Source: Cumulibacter soli (GTDB lineage Bacteria; Actinomycetota; Actinomycetes; Mycobacteriales; Antricoccaceae). Taken from it: DNA of 64,000 nucleotides. The stretch is from assembly GCF_004382795.1 (NCBI RefSeq), contig NZ_SMSG01000009.1:1-64000 (forward strand). Direction: 5' to 3'. A model generated the notes under the pieces. The model was not told the origin of the DNA and made no database searches. It saw nothing but the letters and a program-made list of their open reading frames with translations. The translations under genes were made by a program, and so were the position numbers. Below, piece after piece: positions 34,844-42,845 of the stretch. How positions within the stretch are numbered: the first letter of the stretch is position 1; each line of letters starts with the position of its first letter.

Positions 34844-35451
34844 ATCAGCGGCGCGGGCGGCGTCCAGGTAATGAGGACACGCGTGAGGCGCTGATCGAGG
34901 CCGCTCGCGCGGAGTTCGCCAACGGCGGTTATGCAGGGGCGACGGTTCGCGCGATCGCCGCACGTGCGGGCGTGGATCCGGCGATGATCAATCATCACTT
35001 CGGCTCGAAGCAGGGGCTGTTTGCCGCCGCCGTACGGCTCCCGTTCAACCCGGCGGACATTGATCTTGCGCAGATAGTGTCCGGGCCACGTGAGGAGTTT
35101 GCCTCGCGGCTGTTGGGTGAATTCCTGAGGCAATGGGATCGTGCCGGTTCGGAGTCGGCGTCCTCCATGCTGCGGACGGCGTTACAGAGCGAGGAGGCGA
35201 CCGCGCAGCTGCGGACCGTGCTGCTGGAATCACTGATCCGCCGCGGACTCAGCGCGGTCATGGAGTGGGACGCCGAGGCGCAGTGGCGTGCTTCGCTCGT
35301 TGCCGCGCAGCTTATGGGACTGCTCACCGCGCGGTACGTCGCCCGTTTCGAGCCTCTGGCCTCGGCCCCTGCGCAGGACGTCATCGCGGCTATCGGGCCG
35401 GTTCTGCAGCGTTACCTCATCGGCGACGTCGGCACACCGCCTGCCTCGTAG
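34840..35451 (+). CDS. TetR-family regulator of the ABC exporter
   Basis: 203 residues. The HTH region (about 10-58) reads TREALIEAARAEFANGGYAGATVRAIAARAGVDPAMINHHFGSKQGLF. The C-terminal domain ends LMGLLTARYVARFEPLASAPAQDVIAAIGPVLQRYLIG, typical of TetR_C proteins next to drug exporters. The start overlaps the permease stop by ATGA. It probably represses the whole operon through the palindrome at 33292-33315 and is relieved by the exporter's substrate. Confidence 0.9.
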   Translation: MNQRRGRRPGNEDTREALIEAARAEFANGGYAGATVRAIAARAGVDPAMINHHFGSKQGLFAAAVRLPFNPADIDLAQIVSGPREEFASRLLGEFLRQWDRAGSESASSMLRTALQSEEATAQLRTVLLESLIRRGLSAVMEWDAEAQWRASLVAAQLMGLLTARYVARFEPLASAPAQDVIAAIGPVLQRYLIGDVGTPPAS

Positions 35452-35462
35452 GCAACGCTGCT

Positions 35463-35535
35463 GCTGAAAACGCAGCGCAGGAGTCGACTCATCGCACCTG
35501 CATCGACGAGTCGACGCTCAGGCTGCGTCTTCAGC
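35463..35535 (+). terminator. Imperfect hairpin after the TetR gene
   Basis: GCTGAAaACGCAGC (35463-35476) pairs with GCTGCGTcTTCAGC (35522-35535), with one internal mismatch. GAGTCGACt and GAGTCGACg inner copies can add a second, nested stem. It lies just after the operon's stop codon. Confidence 0.55.
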
Positions 35536-35595
35536 GGCGCCGCCACTGTCGGCAAGCGTTGTTCTGCGTTTCACCGCGCGGCCATCACGCCGTCC

Positions 35596-35601
35596 TACCG
35601 T
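35596..35601 (+). promoter_or_regulatory. -10 box TACCGT of the pyruvate-kinase-like gene
   Basis: TACCGT is followed by six bases and the ATG at 35608, which fits a leaderless transcript. The GGAAG between them is too close to act as a normal ribosome binding site. Confidence 0.4.
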
Positions 35602-35607
35602 GGAAGC

Positions 35608-37497
35608 ATGAGCCAGTCACCTGCCCTCATGGGCCCCAACGAGTCGGACGCGAACGTCTCGACGAGCGATGTTGCGCGGCTGACAGCGATCTCCACACGC
35701 ATCCAGTTGCTTCGCGACCGTATCGAACAGGTCGTCGATGGACCCGGTGTTTGGGACGACGTGCACCCCCAGCACGCGCAGAGCGCGAGGAACCTCGCGC
35801 AGTACCTCGAGTTACGCACCCACGATGTCCGGTCCTTACAGATCGAACTCGCTGAAGTCGGACTCTCCTCGTTAGGTCGACTGGAATCCCAGGTCGAAGC
35901 GGCGCTCACAGCAGTCGATCGCGCCGTACGCCGACAGTTGCACGGCCCGCAGGCGAGCGCGGGTTCGACCGCGCTCGATTACGACGTCTCCGAACTCGCA
36001 CTCAGTCACAACGCCGACCTATTGCTCGGCCGACCGCGCGAAGGTCGTCGCACCCGCATCTTGGTGACGCTACCGACCGAAGCTGCCCACGACGCCACTC
36101 TGGTGAATCGCCTGGTCCGTGGTGGCGTGGAGGCTGTCCGAATCAACTGTGCGCACGATGGGCCACAGCAGTGGCGCTCGATGATCGATCACCTGCGCGC
36201 CGCCGAGCGCAAGTACTCGACCGACGTCAAGGTGATCATGGACCTCGCCGGGCCAAAGTTGCGGACCGGCCCGATTCAGCCGGCCCCTCCAGTGGTCAAA
36301 GTCAAGCCCGCCCGCGATGCCCTGGGCAATGTCACCCAACCGGCCGAGGTCTGGCTGATCGACGAGCAGAACCCCACCTCAGCCAGCGGCGTGACGATCC
36401 CGGTCACCGATGGCGATTGGCTGGCCCGCCGCGATGTTGGCGAACAGATCGACTGCACCGACTCGCGCGGGGCGCACCGCACGCTCACCGTCGTCGACGT
36501 GATCGCTGGCGCGGTGCGCTGCGAACTCGAGCGCACCGGTTACTTCGTTCCGGGTATGGAACTCGTCGGGGACGACGACGAAACCGCGATCGTTGGCGCG
36601 CTGCCCTCGCGTGAGCAGAAGTTGCAGTTGTTCGCCGACGACGTCCTGGAACTTACCCGCGATCTCAGCCCGGTCGACCCGGCTGCGACGGACCTGCGAA
36701 TCGGCTGCACGCTAGCGCAGGTGTTTACCGATGTCACGGCCGGCGATCGGGTCTTCTTCGATGACGGCAAGATCGGTGGCGTCGTCGAGGAGGCCGGCAG
36801 CGAACGAGTTCGGGTGCGGATCACCGACATCCCGCCGTCAGGTGCGAAGCTGGGCGCCGCGAAGGGCATCAACCTGCCGGACACCAAGCTCGACCTCCCC
36901 GCATTGACTGGCGAGGACGCCGCCGTCCTGCCGTTCGTCGTACAGCACGCGGACGCGGTCAGCCTGTCCTTCGTCCGCGAGGCGCAGGATGTCGCGCTGT
37001 TGCTGTCTCGGTTGCGTGATCTCGGCGGGGACGCACTCGGCGTCATCCTCAAGATCGAGACCGTCAGCGGGTTCACCAACCTGCCGCAAATACTGTTCGG
37101 CCTGATGCAGTGGCGCGGCATCGGCGTGATGATCGCCCGCGGCGACCTGGCGGTCGAGGCTGGGTATGAACGCCTGGCCGAAGCCCAGGAAGAGATCATG
37201 TGGCTGTGCGAGGCCGCGCACGTTCCGGTCGTGTGGGCTACTCAGGTTCTCGACACGTTGGCCCGCACTGGTCGCCCTTCGCGTGCCGAGGTCACCGACG
37301 CGGCCATGGCGGGGCGCGCCGAATGCGTGATGCTCAACAAGGGTCCGTACGTCGTCGAGGCAGTCTCATTGTTGTCCGGGATTCTGCAACGAATGGCCGA
37401 GCACCAGTTCAAGAAGCGATCGCTCATGCGGCAGTTGCACGCGTGGGAAGACTTCGCCGGCGGGCACGCGTATCCCGGGCAGCCCGCATCAGAGTAA
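35608..37497 (+). CDS. Pyruvate-kinase-like protein with N-terminal extension
   Basis: 629 residues. An unrecognised helical N-terminal region (1-145) precedes a pyruvate kinase barrel. The latter includes RTRILVTLPTE, GGVEAVRINCAHD, VIMDLAGPKLRTG, LKIETVSGFTNL, GVMIARGDLAVE, ATQVLDTLARTGRPSRAEVTDAAMAG and VMLNKGPYVVEA. The Lys-Ile-Glu and Arg-Gly-Asp catalytic segments are kept. The usual C-terminal allosteric domain is absent, as the protein ends about 50 residues after the VMLNKG motif, and the middle B-domain is long. It matches bacterial enzymes labelled pyruvate kinase of about 600 residues, but activity on PEP is unproven. It converges on the selenocysteine island. Confidence 0.78.
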   Translation: MSQSPALMGPNESDANVSTSDVARLTAISTRIQLLRDRIEQVVDGPGVWDDVHPQHAQSARNLAQYLELRTHDVRSLQIELAEVGLSSLGRLESQVEAALTAVDRAVRRQLHGPQASAGSTALDYDVSELALSHNADLLLGRPREGRRTRILVTLPTEAAHDATLVNRLVRGGVEAVRINCAHDGPQQWRSMIDHLRAAERKYSTDVKVIMDLAGPKLRTGPIQPAPPVVKVKPARDALGNVTQPAEVWLIDEQNPTSASGVTIPVTDGDWLARRDVGEQIDCTDSRGAHRTLTVVDVIAGAVRCELERTGYFVPGMELVGDDDETAIVGALPSREQKLQLFADDVLELTRDLSPVDPAATDLRIGCTLAQVFTDVTAGDRVFFDDGKIGGVVEEAGSERVRVRITDIPPSGAKLGAAKGINLPDTKLDLPALTGEDAAVLPFVVQHADAVSLSFVREAQDVALLLSRLRDLGGDALGVILKIETVSGFTNLPQILFGLMQWRGIGVMIARGDLAVEAGYERLAEAQEEIMWLCEAAHVPVVWATQVLDTLARTGRPSRAEVTDAAMAGRAECVMLNKGPYVVEAVSLLSGILQRMAEHQFKKRSLMRQLHAWEDFAGGHAYPGQPASE

Positions 37498-37501
37498 CGA
37501 T

Positions 37502-37556
37502 CTGCGGTGGTTCAGGCCTGACGATCCATATGCGATCCATGCCTAAACCACCGCAG
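37502..37556. terminator. 15-of-16-bp inverted repeat after the pyruvate-kinase-like gene
   Basis: CTGCGGTGGTTCAGGC (37502-37517) and GCCTAAACCACCGCAG (37541-37556) pair with one mismatch, four bases after the stop. This is a strong hairpin between convergent transcripts. Confidence 0.7.
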
Positions 37557-37570
37557 GTACTCAAGTCATA

Positions 37571-37586
37571 GCGGAGGCGGATGGGA
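37571..37586. repeat. Copy of the tRNA-Sec 3' end
   Basis: GCGGAGGCGGATGGGA here matches 15 of 16 bases at 37686-37701, which is the 3' terminal part of the tRNA-Sec gene, in the same orientation. It may be an old attachment-site duplication or chance in GC-rich DNA. Confidence 0.35.
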
Positions 37587-37638
37587 GCCGTCGGCGCTCG
37601 TTCCTCGGGCCTCCTCCCGATTCCCGGCTCTGCTCAAT

Positions 37639-37685
37639 AAAGTTCGAGGTGGAGCCCTCGTACCTCGGACCCCACCTCGAACTTT
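37639..37685 (-). terminator. 14-bp perfect hairpin after tRNA-Sec
   Basis: AAAGTTCGAGGTGG (37639-37652) and CCACCTCGAACTTT (37672-37685) are exact inverted copies. On the minus strand the hairpin begins one base after the tRNA-Sec 3' end, so it should end the selenocysteine transcript. The A/T-rich stem base gives a U-run on the RNA. Confidence 0.8.
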
Positions 37686-37686
37686 G

Positions 37687-37779
37687 CGGAGGCGGACGGG
37701 AATCGAACCCGCCTAGCCGAGGTACTCGGCTACATCGGTTTTGAAGACCGTGAGGGCCACCAGGCACCTGGACGCCTCC
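37687..37779 (-). tRNA. selC: tRNA-Sec (anticodon UCA)
   Basis: A 93-base tRNA on the minus strand. The anticodon loop CUUCAAA carries UCA (37742-37744), which reads UGA. The acceptor stem has seven pairs (GGAGGCG/CGCCTCC) with a possible eighth mismatched position, and the discriminator is G. The T-arm GCGGG-TTCGATT-CCCGT matches the E. coli tRNA-Sec T-arm closely. The D-stem is long with a tiny TGGT loop, and the variable arm has a 7-bp AGCCGAG/CTCGGCT stem. Long variable arm, short D-loop and UCA together are diagnostic. CCA is not encoded. It is the last element of the Sec island. Confidence 0.96.
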
Positions 37780-37924
37780 ATAGGATGCGACTATACGGCC
37801 TGTCGACGGCGCAGTTTCGTCCGGAAGACGACGCAGCCTCCTGTGGAACTAGCGCCGAGCGTTTTCACACCAACGCGGCGACGACCGATGCACGCCGCAT
37901 AGAACTGGGCCGAGCCGACGACCG

Positions 37925-38446
37925 TTAGCGCGAGGTAATCTCCGCGACGATCGCCTCGAATGCGTCGTCGGCGTACTGCCGCATCTCCTCGTCGGTGCGG
38001 TCCTGGATCGGGTGCGGGGTGAAAACGCGCGCCACATCGCTGAAGCCCAACGCATCGGCCTGGGTTTGTGCGGCCTCTACGAACACGTTGGAAGCGACGA
38101 ACACGCCGGGAACTCCGCGCTGTTCCAGGTCACTGATGTCATGCACACTGCACGACGTGCAACTGCCTCAATCGGCGAGCGCTTCGATCACCATCGTGCA
38201 TTGCTGGGAAATCTCGTAGCGCAGGTCCGCCGGGGCCGGTTTGGTGAACGTCGGCTTGGCGTAACGATGTACGTCGGCGACACCTGCTCCGCGAAGTCGC
38301 TCTTCGAGGCGGTCCAGGAACACGTTGCCACGAGGCTTGGCGATGTCCAGCAGGCCAATAACCTGGCCTTCCAGGGACGCCGGACGTGCGACTCGCTGCC
38401 GTTCGATCGGCTCACGTTCACCGGTCGGGTCGAGGATAACGGTCAT
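37925..38446 (-). CDS. UGSC-family selenoprotein, in-frame UGA read as selenocysteine
   Basis: A 173-residue protein whose codon 93 is TGA (38168-38170). Reading through it gives VIEALAD-U-GSCTSCSVHDISDLEQRGVP in one frame, which matches the UGSC family of (seleno)proteins. Upstream of Sec the protein has LLDIAKPRGNVFLDRLEERL; downstream GVPGVFVASNVFVEAAQ and PHPIQDRTDEEMRQYADDAFEAIV. An ordinary caller would split it into a 92-residue and a 73-residue piece. The ATG at 38446 follows AAGGAGGGCAGCG. It lies 25 bp after a thioredoxin-fusion gene and just before tRNA-Sec, with selD-selB-selA upstream. Sec93 and Cys96 or Cys99 could form a selenenylsulfide; the catalysed reaction is not known. 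Confidence 0.93.
38138..38156 (-). promoter_or_regulatory. Candidate bacterial SECIS hairpin
   Basis: In the mRNA GUCGUGCA-GUG-UGCAUGAC forms an eight-pair stem (one G-U) with a GUG loop, starting 11 bases after the UGA. The loop is 19 bases from the UGA, within the spacing known for bacterial SECIS elements, and starts with the expected G followed by U. SelB would bind here to deliver Sec-tRNA. A competing shorter stem UGCAC-GUC-GUGCA overlaps it. Confidence 0.65.
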
Positions 38447-38471
38447 CGCTGCCCTCCTTGTCGACTGCGCG

Positions 38472-39914
38472 TCACGCTACCACCTCGCGGGTGACCGGAG
38501 TAGATCCCATCGCGCCTCGCGCCCAGCCCCCGATGACCGCCGAGAACAGACCCGCGGTGCCACCGGCGTACGCGATCATCAGCCCGCCGGGAGCGAACTT
38601 GTTGATCACCTTGCCGGTCATCGCCGGCGGTAGGCCTTCGGCGTTACCGCCGACTCCGACCAGCAGTTCCTCCGATGGGATCTCCAACCGATCGCGCAAC
38701 TCCTGCACGATCTTCTCGTATGACCAGCCGGCATCCTGAAAGCGCGCTCCGTGCTCTGGGCTGAGCACCAGGATCGCGTCGAAGCCTTGAACTGCCTTCG
38801 GGTGATGGACCGTGCGCATGCACGCGGCGATGCTGTTGGCCAATTCATCGGCCGTGCGGGACTTCTGGTCCACGATGCAACGCGGGCCCTCCCCCGCGAA
38901 CACGGTCAAGGCGTCGACCCCGGCCTCGACACCTCGGGCCTGCGCCAACGATCCGAACGGCGAGTCAGAGCGCTCTGCAAAGCAGAACGACAGTTTGCCG
39001 GGGTTTCCGAGGTTGGCGCGATCGACCCCGCCAGGGCGGCCGTTACCAATATTGCGAACGACGAGTTGTACGGCGCGCCCGATCGTCATGTTCGCCCGAT
39101 TACCCTGCCCGAGCGCGTTACCGCCGGAATTCATCCCGATGGCTTCGGTGCCGGGACCACTGCACACGATCACCGGCCCGACCGGCATCGTCGTCGCGAG
39201 CACGCCGTGGATATTGAATTCGTCGTTGCAGATTGCCTCGACCGCGGTCAGTACCCACGGCAGGTACTCCGGCAGGCAACCCGCCATGACGGCTGCGATC
39301 GCGACTTTCTCGACGGTGGCATCGATCAGGTCCGGCGGGATGTTCGCGACGATGTCCTGCGGATCACGGGTGGTTCCAGACAGCATTCGCATGACGCGTT
39401 CTTCGGTGGGTGGTACGACCGGCAAACCATCGGTCCAGCCACGCATGAACAGTGCCTCGAACTCGTCCTCCTGTTCGGCGAGTTCGATACGTCGCGCGTG
39501 CAGGAGGCCACCCTCGTATTTCACCCGCAGCGCGTCGACCTTGTCCGGATCGACCGACATCGAGCCGCAGCCGGGCCGGAAACCGGGCAGGTCCGAGCCG
39601 AGATCGCTCAACCCGGTGACCTTTTCCCACTGCTCGCGCACCCAGCCAAACGTGCGCTCAACCTCCGCGCCGTTCTCGACCCGAATCACCGTCGGGACGG
39701 TTTCGATATCGAGTTTCCAACTGACCTCGAGCTCAGTGTCGTCGCGGGGGTCGACCTCGGCCGGAAAGTTCAGATCGTCCTGGGTATACACGGTCAGCTC
39801 GACGCCATCACGGCCCTTGATGTCCTGCAGCACCGGCTCAATCAGTTGGCAGGTGGCGCATTCCTTCTTCACTATGACGACGAGGCCATCAGGTAAATCG
39901 ATCGCGGCGCTCAT
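38472..39914 (-). CDS. Thioredoxin-like domain fused to a UGSC-associated domain of unknown function
   Basis: 480 residues. The first 110 form a thioredoxin-like domain with LVVIVKKECATCQLIEPVLQDI (Cys19-Ala-Thr-Cys22), the cis-Pro region ETVPTVIRVENGAEV and the closing helix. The rest (about 115-480) is a domain I cannot name. Its conserved-looking blocks are GWTDGLPVVPPTEERV, MAGCLPEYLPWVLTAVEAI, HGVLATTMPVGPVIVCSGP, NSGGNALGQGNRANMTIGRA, GNPGKLSFCFAERSDSPFG and LVGVGGNAEGLPPAMTGKV. The start follows GGAGGGCCC. It sits directly before the UGSC gene, so the thioredoxin part probably reduces the selenoprotein or a shared substrate. That role is inferred. Confidence 0.8.
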   Translation of the reverse strand: MSAAIDLPDGLVVIVKKECATCQLIEPVLQDIKGRDGVELTVYTQDDLNFPAEVDPRDDTELEVSWKLDIETVPTVIRVENGAEVERTFGWVREQWEKVTGLSDLGSDLPGFRPGCGSMSVDPDKVDALRVKYEGGLLHARRIELAEQEDEFEALFMRGWTDGLPVVPPTEERVMRMLSGTTRDPQDIVANIPPDLIDATVEKVAIAAVMAGCLPEYLPWVLTAVEAICNDEFNIHGVLATTMPVGPVIVCSGPGTEAIGMNSGGNALGQGNRANMTIGRAVQLVVRNIGNGRPGGVDRANLGNPGKLSFCFAERSDSPFGSLAQARGVEAGVDALTVFAGEGPRCIVDQKSRTADELANSIAACMRTVHHPKAVQGFDAILVLSPEHGARFQDAGWSYEKIVQELRDRLEIPSEELLVGVGGNAEGLPPAMTGKVINKFAPGGLMIAYAGGTAGLFSAVIGGWARGAMGSTPVTREVVA

Positions 39915-40011
39915 GGGCCCTCCAACTAGTTCGTGGTCTGGTGCGAGGTTAACCCGCCAGCAATCGTCGGCCCAGCGGCCGCGTCAAACCGACCGCTGAC
40001 GAACGGTGTGC

Positions 40012-41055
40012 CTAGGCGACGGTGATGCGCCCGCTACCTGCGGTAACCGAGCCGATCGCGGCGGCCCGCAGGCCCACCGCTGCGCACTGCTGCAGCGCGG
40101 AATCAACCTGATCGGCAGCGACACCGAATAACAGACCACCGGACGTCTGTGCGTCGGCGAGCATCAGCAATTCGGGCTCGGACTTCCCCTCGGCGCTCAG
40201 AAGCGGGCTGACCCATTCCAGGTTCCGTCGGCTCCCGCCGGGTACGACGCCGTCCGTCGCCAGTTCTGCGACACCGTCGAAGAACAGCACGTCGGCGGCG
40301 TTGATCGTTACATCGACCATCGAGGCGACGGTGAGCCGGGACAGGTGCCCGAGTAGTCCGAATCCGGTGACATCGGTGGCGCCGGTCGACCCGTGTTCCA
40401 GCGCGATCCGCGATGCGTCGCCGTTGGGGGTCGTCATCCAGCCGATCGCCTCATCAACCAGCGATTGACCGGCGCGGCCAAGTTTGATCGCCGTCGTCGT
40501 CACCCCCACGCCCAGCGGTTTGGTCAGGATCAACTGGTCGCCGGCCCGCAACCCGGTGTTGCGCAACAGCCGATCGGGGTGCGCCTCACCGGTGACGGCG
40601 AGTCCGTACTTTGGCTCCGGATCGTCCACGCTGTGCCCGCCGACGATCGCGAAACCGTTTTCGGCACCGACGGACAGTCCACCACGCACGACCTCGCGCA
40701 ACATGTCGGTCGGCAATTCGGTCGACGGCCAGGCGACAAGGTTCAACGCGAACAGCGGCCGACCGCCCATCGCATATACGTCGGAGATCGCGTTGGTCGC
40801 CGACACTCGACCCCACAGGTATGGATCATCGACGAGCGGAGTGATGAAGTCGGTCGTCGAGATCAGCGCGCGCTCCGCATCCAGCCGCCACACCGCTGCA
40901 TCATCGCCAGTCTCGGTGCCGACGATCAATTCGCCGAACTGCGACTGATCGATATCGTCGAGCACGTTCGCGAGTTCGCCGGGAGCGAGTTTGCAGGCGC
41001 AGCCGCCGCCATGGCTGAACTCCGTCAACCGCTTCGATAGTTGAATTCCGGTCAT
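40012..41055 (-). CDS. selD: Selenophosphate synthetase (selenide, water dikinase)
   Basis: 347 residues, standard length. It makes selenophosphate from selenide and ATP, the selenium donor for SelA. The catalytic loop is in SHGGGCACKLAP: Cys19 and Lys22 match Cys17 and Lys20 of E. coli, so this SelD has Cys rather than Sec. The ATP-binding residues lie in GDDAAVWRLD, TTDFITPLVDDPYLWGRVSATNAISDVYAMGG and GGHSVDDPEPKYGL. A later block is TDVTGFGLLGH, then DAQTSGGLLF. The start overlaps the selB stop by ATGA. About 97 bp separate it from the thioredoxin-fusion gene. Confidence 0.97.
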   Translation of the reverse strand: MTGIQLSKRLTEFSHGGGCACKLAPGELANVLDDIDQSQFGELIVGTETGDDAAVWRLDAERALISTTDFITPLVDDPYLWGRVSATNAISDVYAMGGRPLFALNLVAWPSTELPTDMLREVVRGGLSVGAENGFAIVGGHSVDDPEPKYGLAVTGEAHPDRLLRNTGLRAGDQLILTKPLGVGVTTTAIKLGRAGQSLVDEAIGWMTTPNGDASRIALEHGSTGATDVTGFGLLGHLSRLTVASMVDVTINAADVLFFDGVAELATDGVVPGGSRRNLEWVSPLLSAEGKSEPELLMLADAQTSGGLLFGVAADQVDSALQQCAAVGLRAAAIGSVTAGSGRITVA

Positions 41056-42845
41056 CGTGTTTCTCCTTCGGTGGACGGTGGCCTGATGGCGTGCTTATCG
41101 CCGCCCATCCTGCGCGTTCGGCCGGTGCGCTGCAGGTGCTCCATGAGCGGTACGGCGATGCGGCGCGTCGTACCGAGCGCGATGCGCGCTTCACCAAGGC
41201 TGAACGCCCCGTCGAGCGCGGACAACAGGGTCGCGGCCTCCTCAATGGCGTCAGGCGTCAAGTAGATGCCGCGGCCGAGGTCGACGAGGTGACCGTGCCG
41301 ACAGAGTACGCCCAGCGTGCTCGCGTCGAGTCCGAGTTCCCGTAGCCGTGGGGCTTCGGGTGAATAGAACCGCTTGCCCGCGACCTCGACCGCGAACCGT
41401 TGCATCGCCGCGGTACTCGCTGGGCTCATGACCGCGTGGTGCTCACTGACGATGTGGCCGTCGGTGACGGTGAGGTCATCGGTGAGTAGTTCCAGCAACA
41501 CCGCACGGCTGGGCAGGTCAAGATGACGCTGCGCGGCCCCGAGGGAGACTCCGCGTGAGTCTGCGTCTGCCTGCACGTCCGCAGCGACGAGGTCGGCGAG
41601 TTGCGATTCGAGGACCTTCCGGTACGAGGGGTCCAAGCACCATCCGTCGATCGCGGCCGGTAACGCAACGCACCCCATCTTTCGAAGTACGTCGATTCGT
41701 ACCAGGCGTTTGTCCCTAAGGAGCACGGCGGCATCCGGGGCTGTCGAATACTCCGTGAGCGCGGCGGCTCGATGCTTGGCAGCGCCGCGACGGCGAAGTG
41801 CCGGCGGGTCGGGGTCGAGAACCACTGCGGCACCGAGAACGATGTGCTGGCCCGGGTCGCGCAGCACCATTCGATCGCCAATCCGCACCGGCAGCGGGAC
41901 GTCGAAAGTCATCCGCATGTGGTGAGCGTCGAGCGGCCGCAGTCGAGCCTGCAGCGATGCCGTACCGATGTGAACCACACACGCCGCGGGCATCCGGTCA
42001 CGATCAGCGTCGAGGCGGACGTCAATGACCTCAGGTCGCAGGAAGGCATCCGGCGACAGCAGCTGGGAGCCTCGCGGCGCCTCATGCGGAGGAACATTTC
42101 GCAGATTCACCGCTACCCTGCTTGCCCCGCTCACCGACTCGCGTTCCTGGCCGGCGGTCTGCAGCCCACGAATCCGCACTCGCCGAGGATCCGCGCCCTG
42201 CAGCCCGCGAAGTTCGAGTTCGTCGCCGACGCGTAGCGTGCCGTCGGTGAGGGTCCCGGTGACCACCGTTCCAGCCCCGGAGATGCTGAAAGACCGATCC
42301 AGCCAGAGCCGCACATCGCCGTCCGGATGCGGCTCCGGCAGTCTGCGCGCGAGCGCCAGCATCTCCGCACGCAGCTCGTCGAGACCGGCGCCGGTCAGCG
42401 CACTCACCGCGACGGATCGGATGCCCGCGAACCCCGCATCGTCGAGCCGTTCACGAGCCTCAGCCTCGGCGAGTTCGGGCTCCATCAGGTCGCTCTTGGT
42501 GATCACCAGAATCCCATCGCGTACGCCGAGTGCCCGCAAGCCCTCGAGGTGCTCGGTGGATTGCGCCGCCCATCCTTCGTCGGCGGCCACGATGAACAGC
42601 ACGCCGGCGACCGACCCCGCGCCGGCCAGCATCGTGGGCACGTAGCGTTCGTGTCCCGGCACATCAACGAACGCGACGTCCACCTGCTCTGCGAGGGTCG
42701 TCCAGGCGAAGCCCAGGTCCAGCGTCATACCGCGACGCCGTTCCTCATCCCATCGATCTGGTTCGATACCGGTGAGCGCGCGCACCAGCGCCGACTTTCC
42801 GTGGTCGACGTGTCCTGCGGTGGCAAAGACGGCACTTCGTGTCAT
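41052..42845 (-). CDS. selB: Selenocysteine-specific elongation factor
   Basis: 597 residues. The N-terminal GTPase has G1 GHVDHGKS (11-18), switch/G3 DVPGHERYV (61-69) and G4 TKSD (116-119). Two beta-barrel domains follow ([27 protein letters not shown]). The C-terminal region (about 340-597) consists of winged helices that bind SECIS RNA, for example [27 protein letters not shown] at the end. It carries Sec-tRNA to ribosomes stalled at UGA-SECIS. The gene overlaps selA upstream and selD downstream by four bases each, so all three are translationally coupled. Confidence 0.97.
   Translation of the reverse strand: MTRSAVFATAGHVDHGKSALVRALTGIEPDRWDEERRRGMTLDLGFAWTTLAEQVDVAFVDVPGHERYVPTMLAGAGSVAGVLFIVAADEGWAAQSTEHLEGLRALGVRDGILVITKSDLMEPELAEAEARERLDDAGFAGIRSVAVSALTGAGLDELRAEMLALARRLPEPHPDGDVRLWLDRSFSISGAGTVVTGTLTDGTLRVGDELELRGLQGADPRRVRIRGLQTAGQERESVSGASRVAVNLRNVPPHEAPRGSQLLSPDAFLRPEVIDVRLDADRDRMPAACVVHIGTASLQARLRPLDAHHMRMTFDVPLPVRIGDRMVLRDPGQHIVLGAAVVLDPDPPALRRRGAAKHRAAALTEYSTAPDAAVLLRDKRLVRIDVLRKMGCVALPAAIDGWCLDPSYRKVLESQLADLVAADVQADADSRGVSLGAAQRHLDLPSRAVLLELLTDDLTVTDGHIVSEHHAVMSPASTAAMQRFAVEVAGKRFYSPEAPRLRELGLDASTLGVLCRHGHLVDLGRGIYLTPDAIEEAATLLSALDGAFSLGEARIALGTTRRIAVPLMEHLQRTGRTRRMGGDKHAIRPPSTEGETR

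Noticed and set aside
37561-37767. Short minus-strand frame across tRNA-Sec
   Set aside because: It runs through the tRNA gene and its terminator, which are strongly supported, and has no protein features.
38105-38125. Second hairpin (GGAAC...GTTCC) as the SECIS element
   Set aside because: Its loop is about 45 bases from the UGA, beyond the usual bacterial range, while the GUG-loop hairpin fits better.
38168-38446. 92-residue protein ending at the TGA as the true product
   Set aside because: The frame continues with family motif GSCTSC right after the TGA, and tRNA-Sec and SelABD genes flank it, so readthrough is far more likely.
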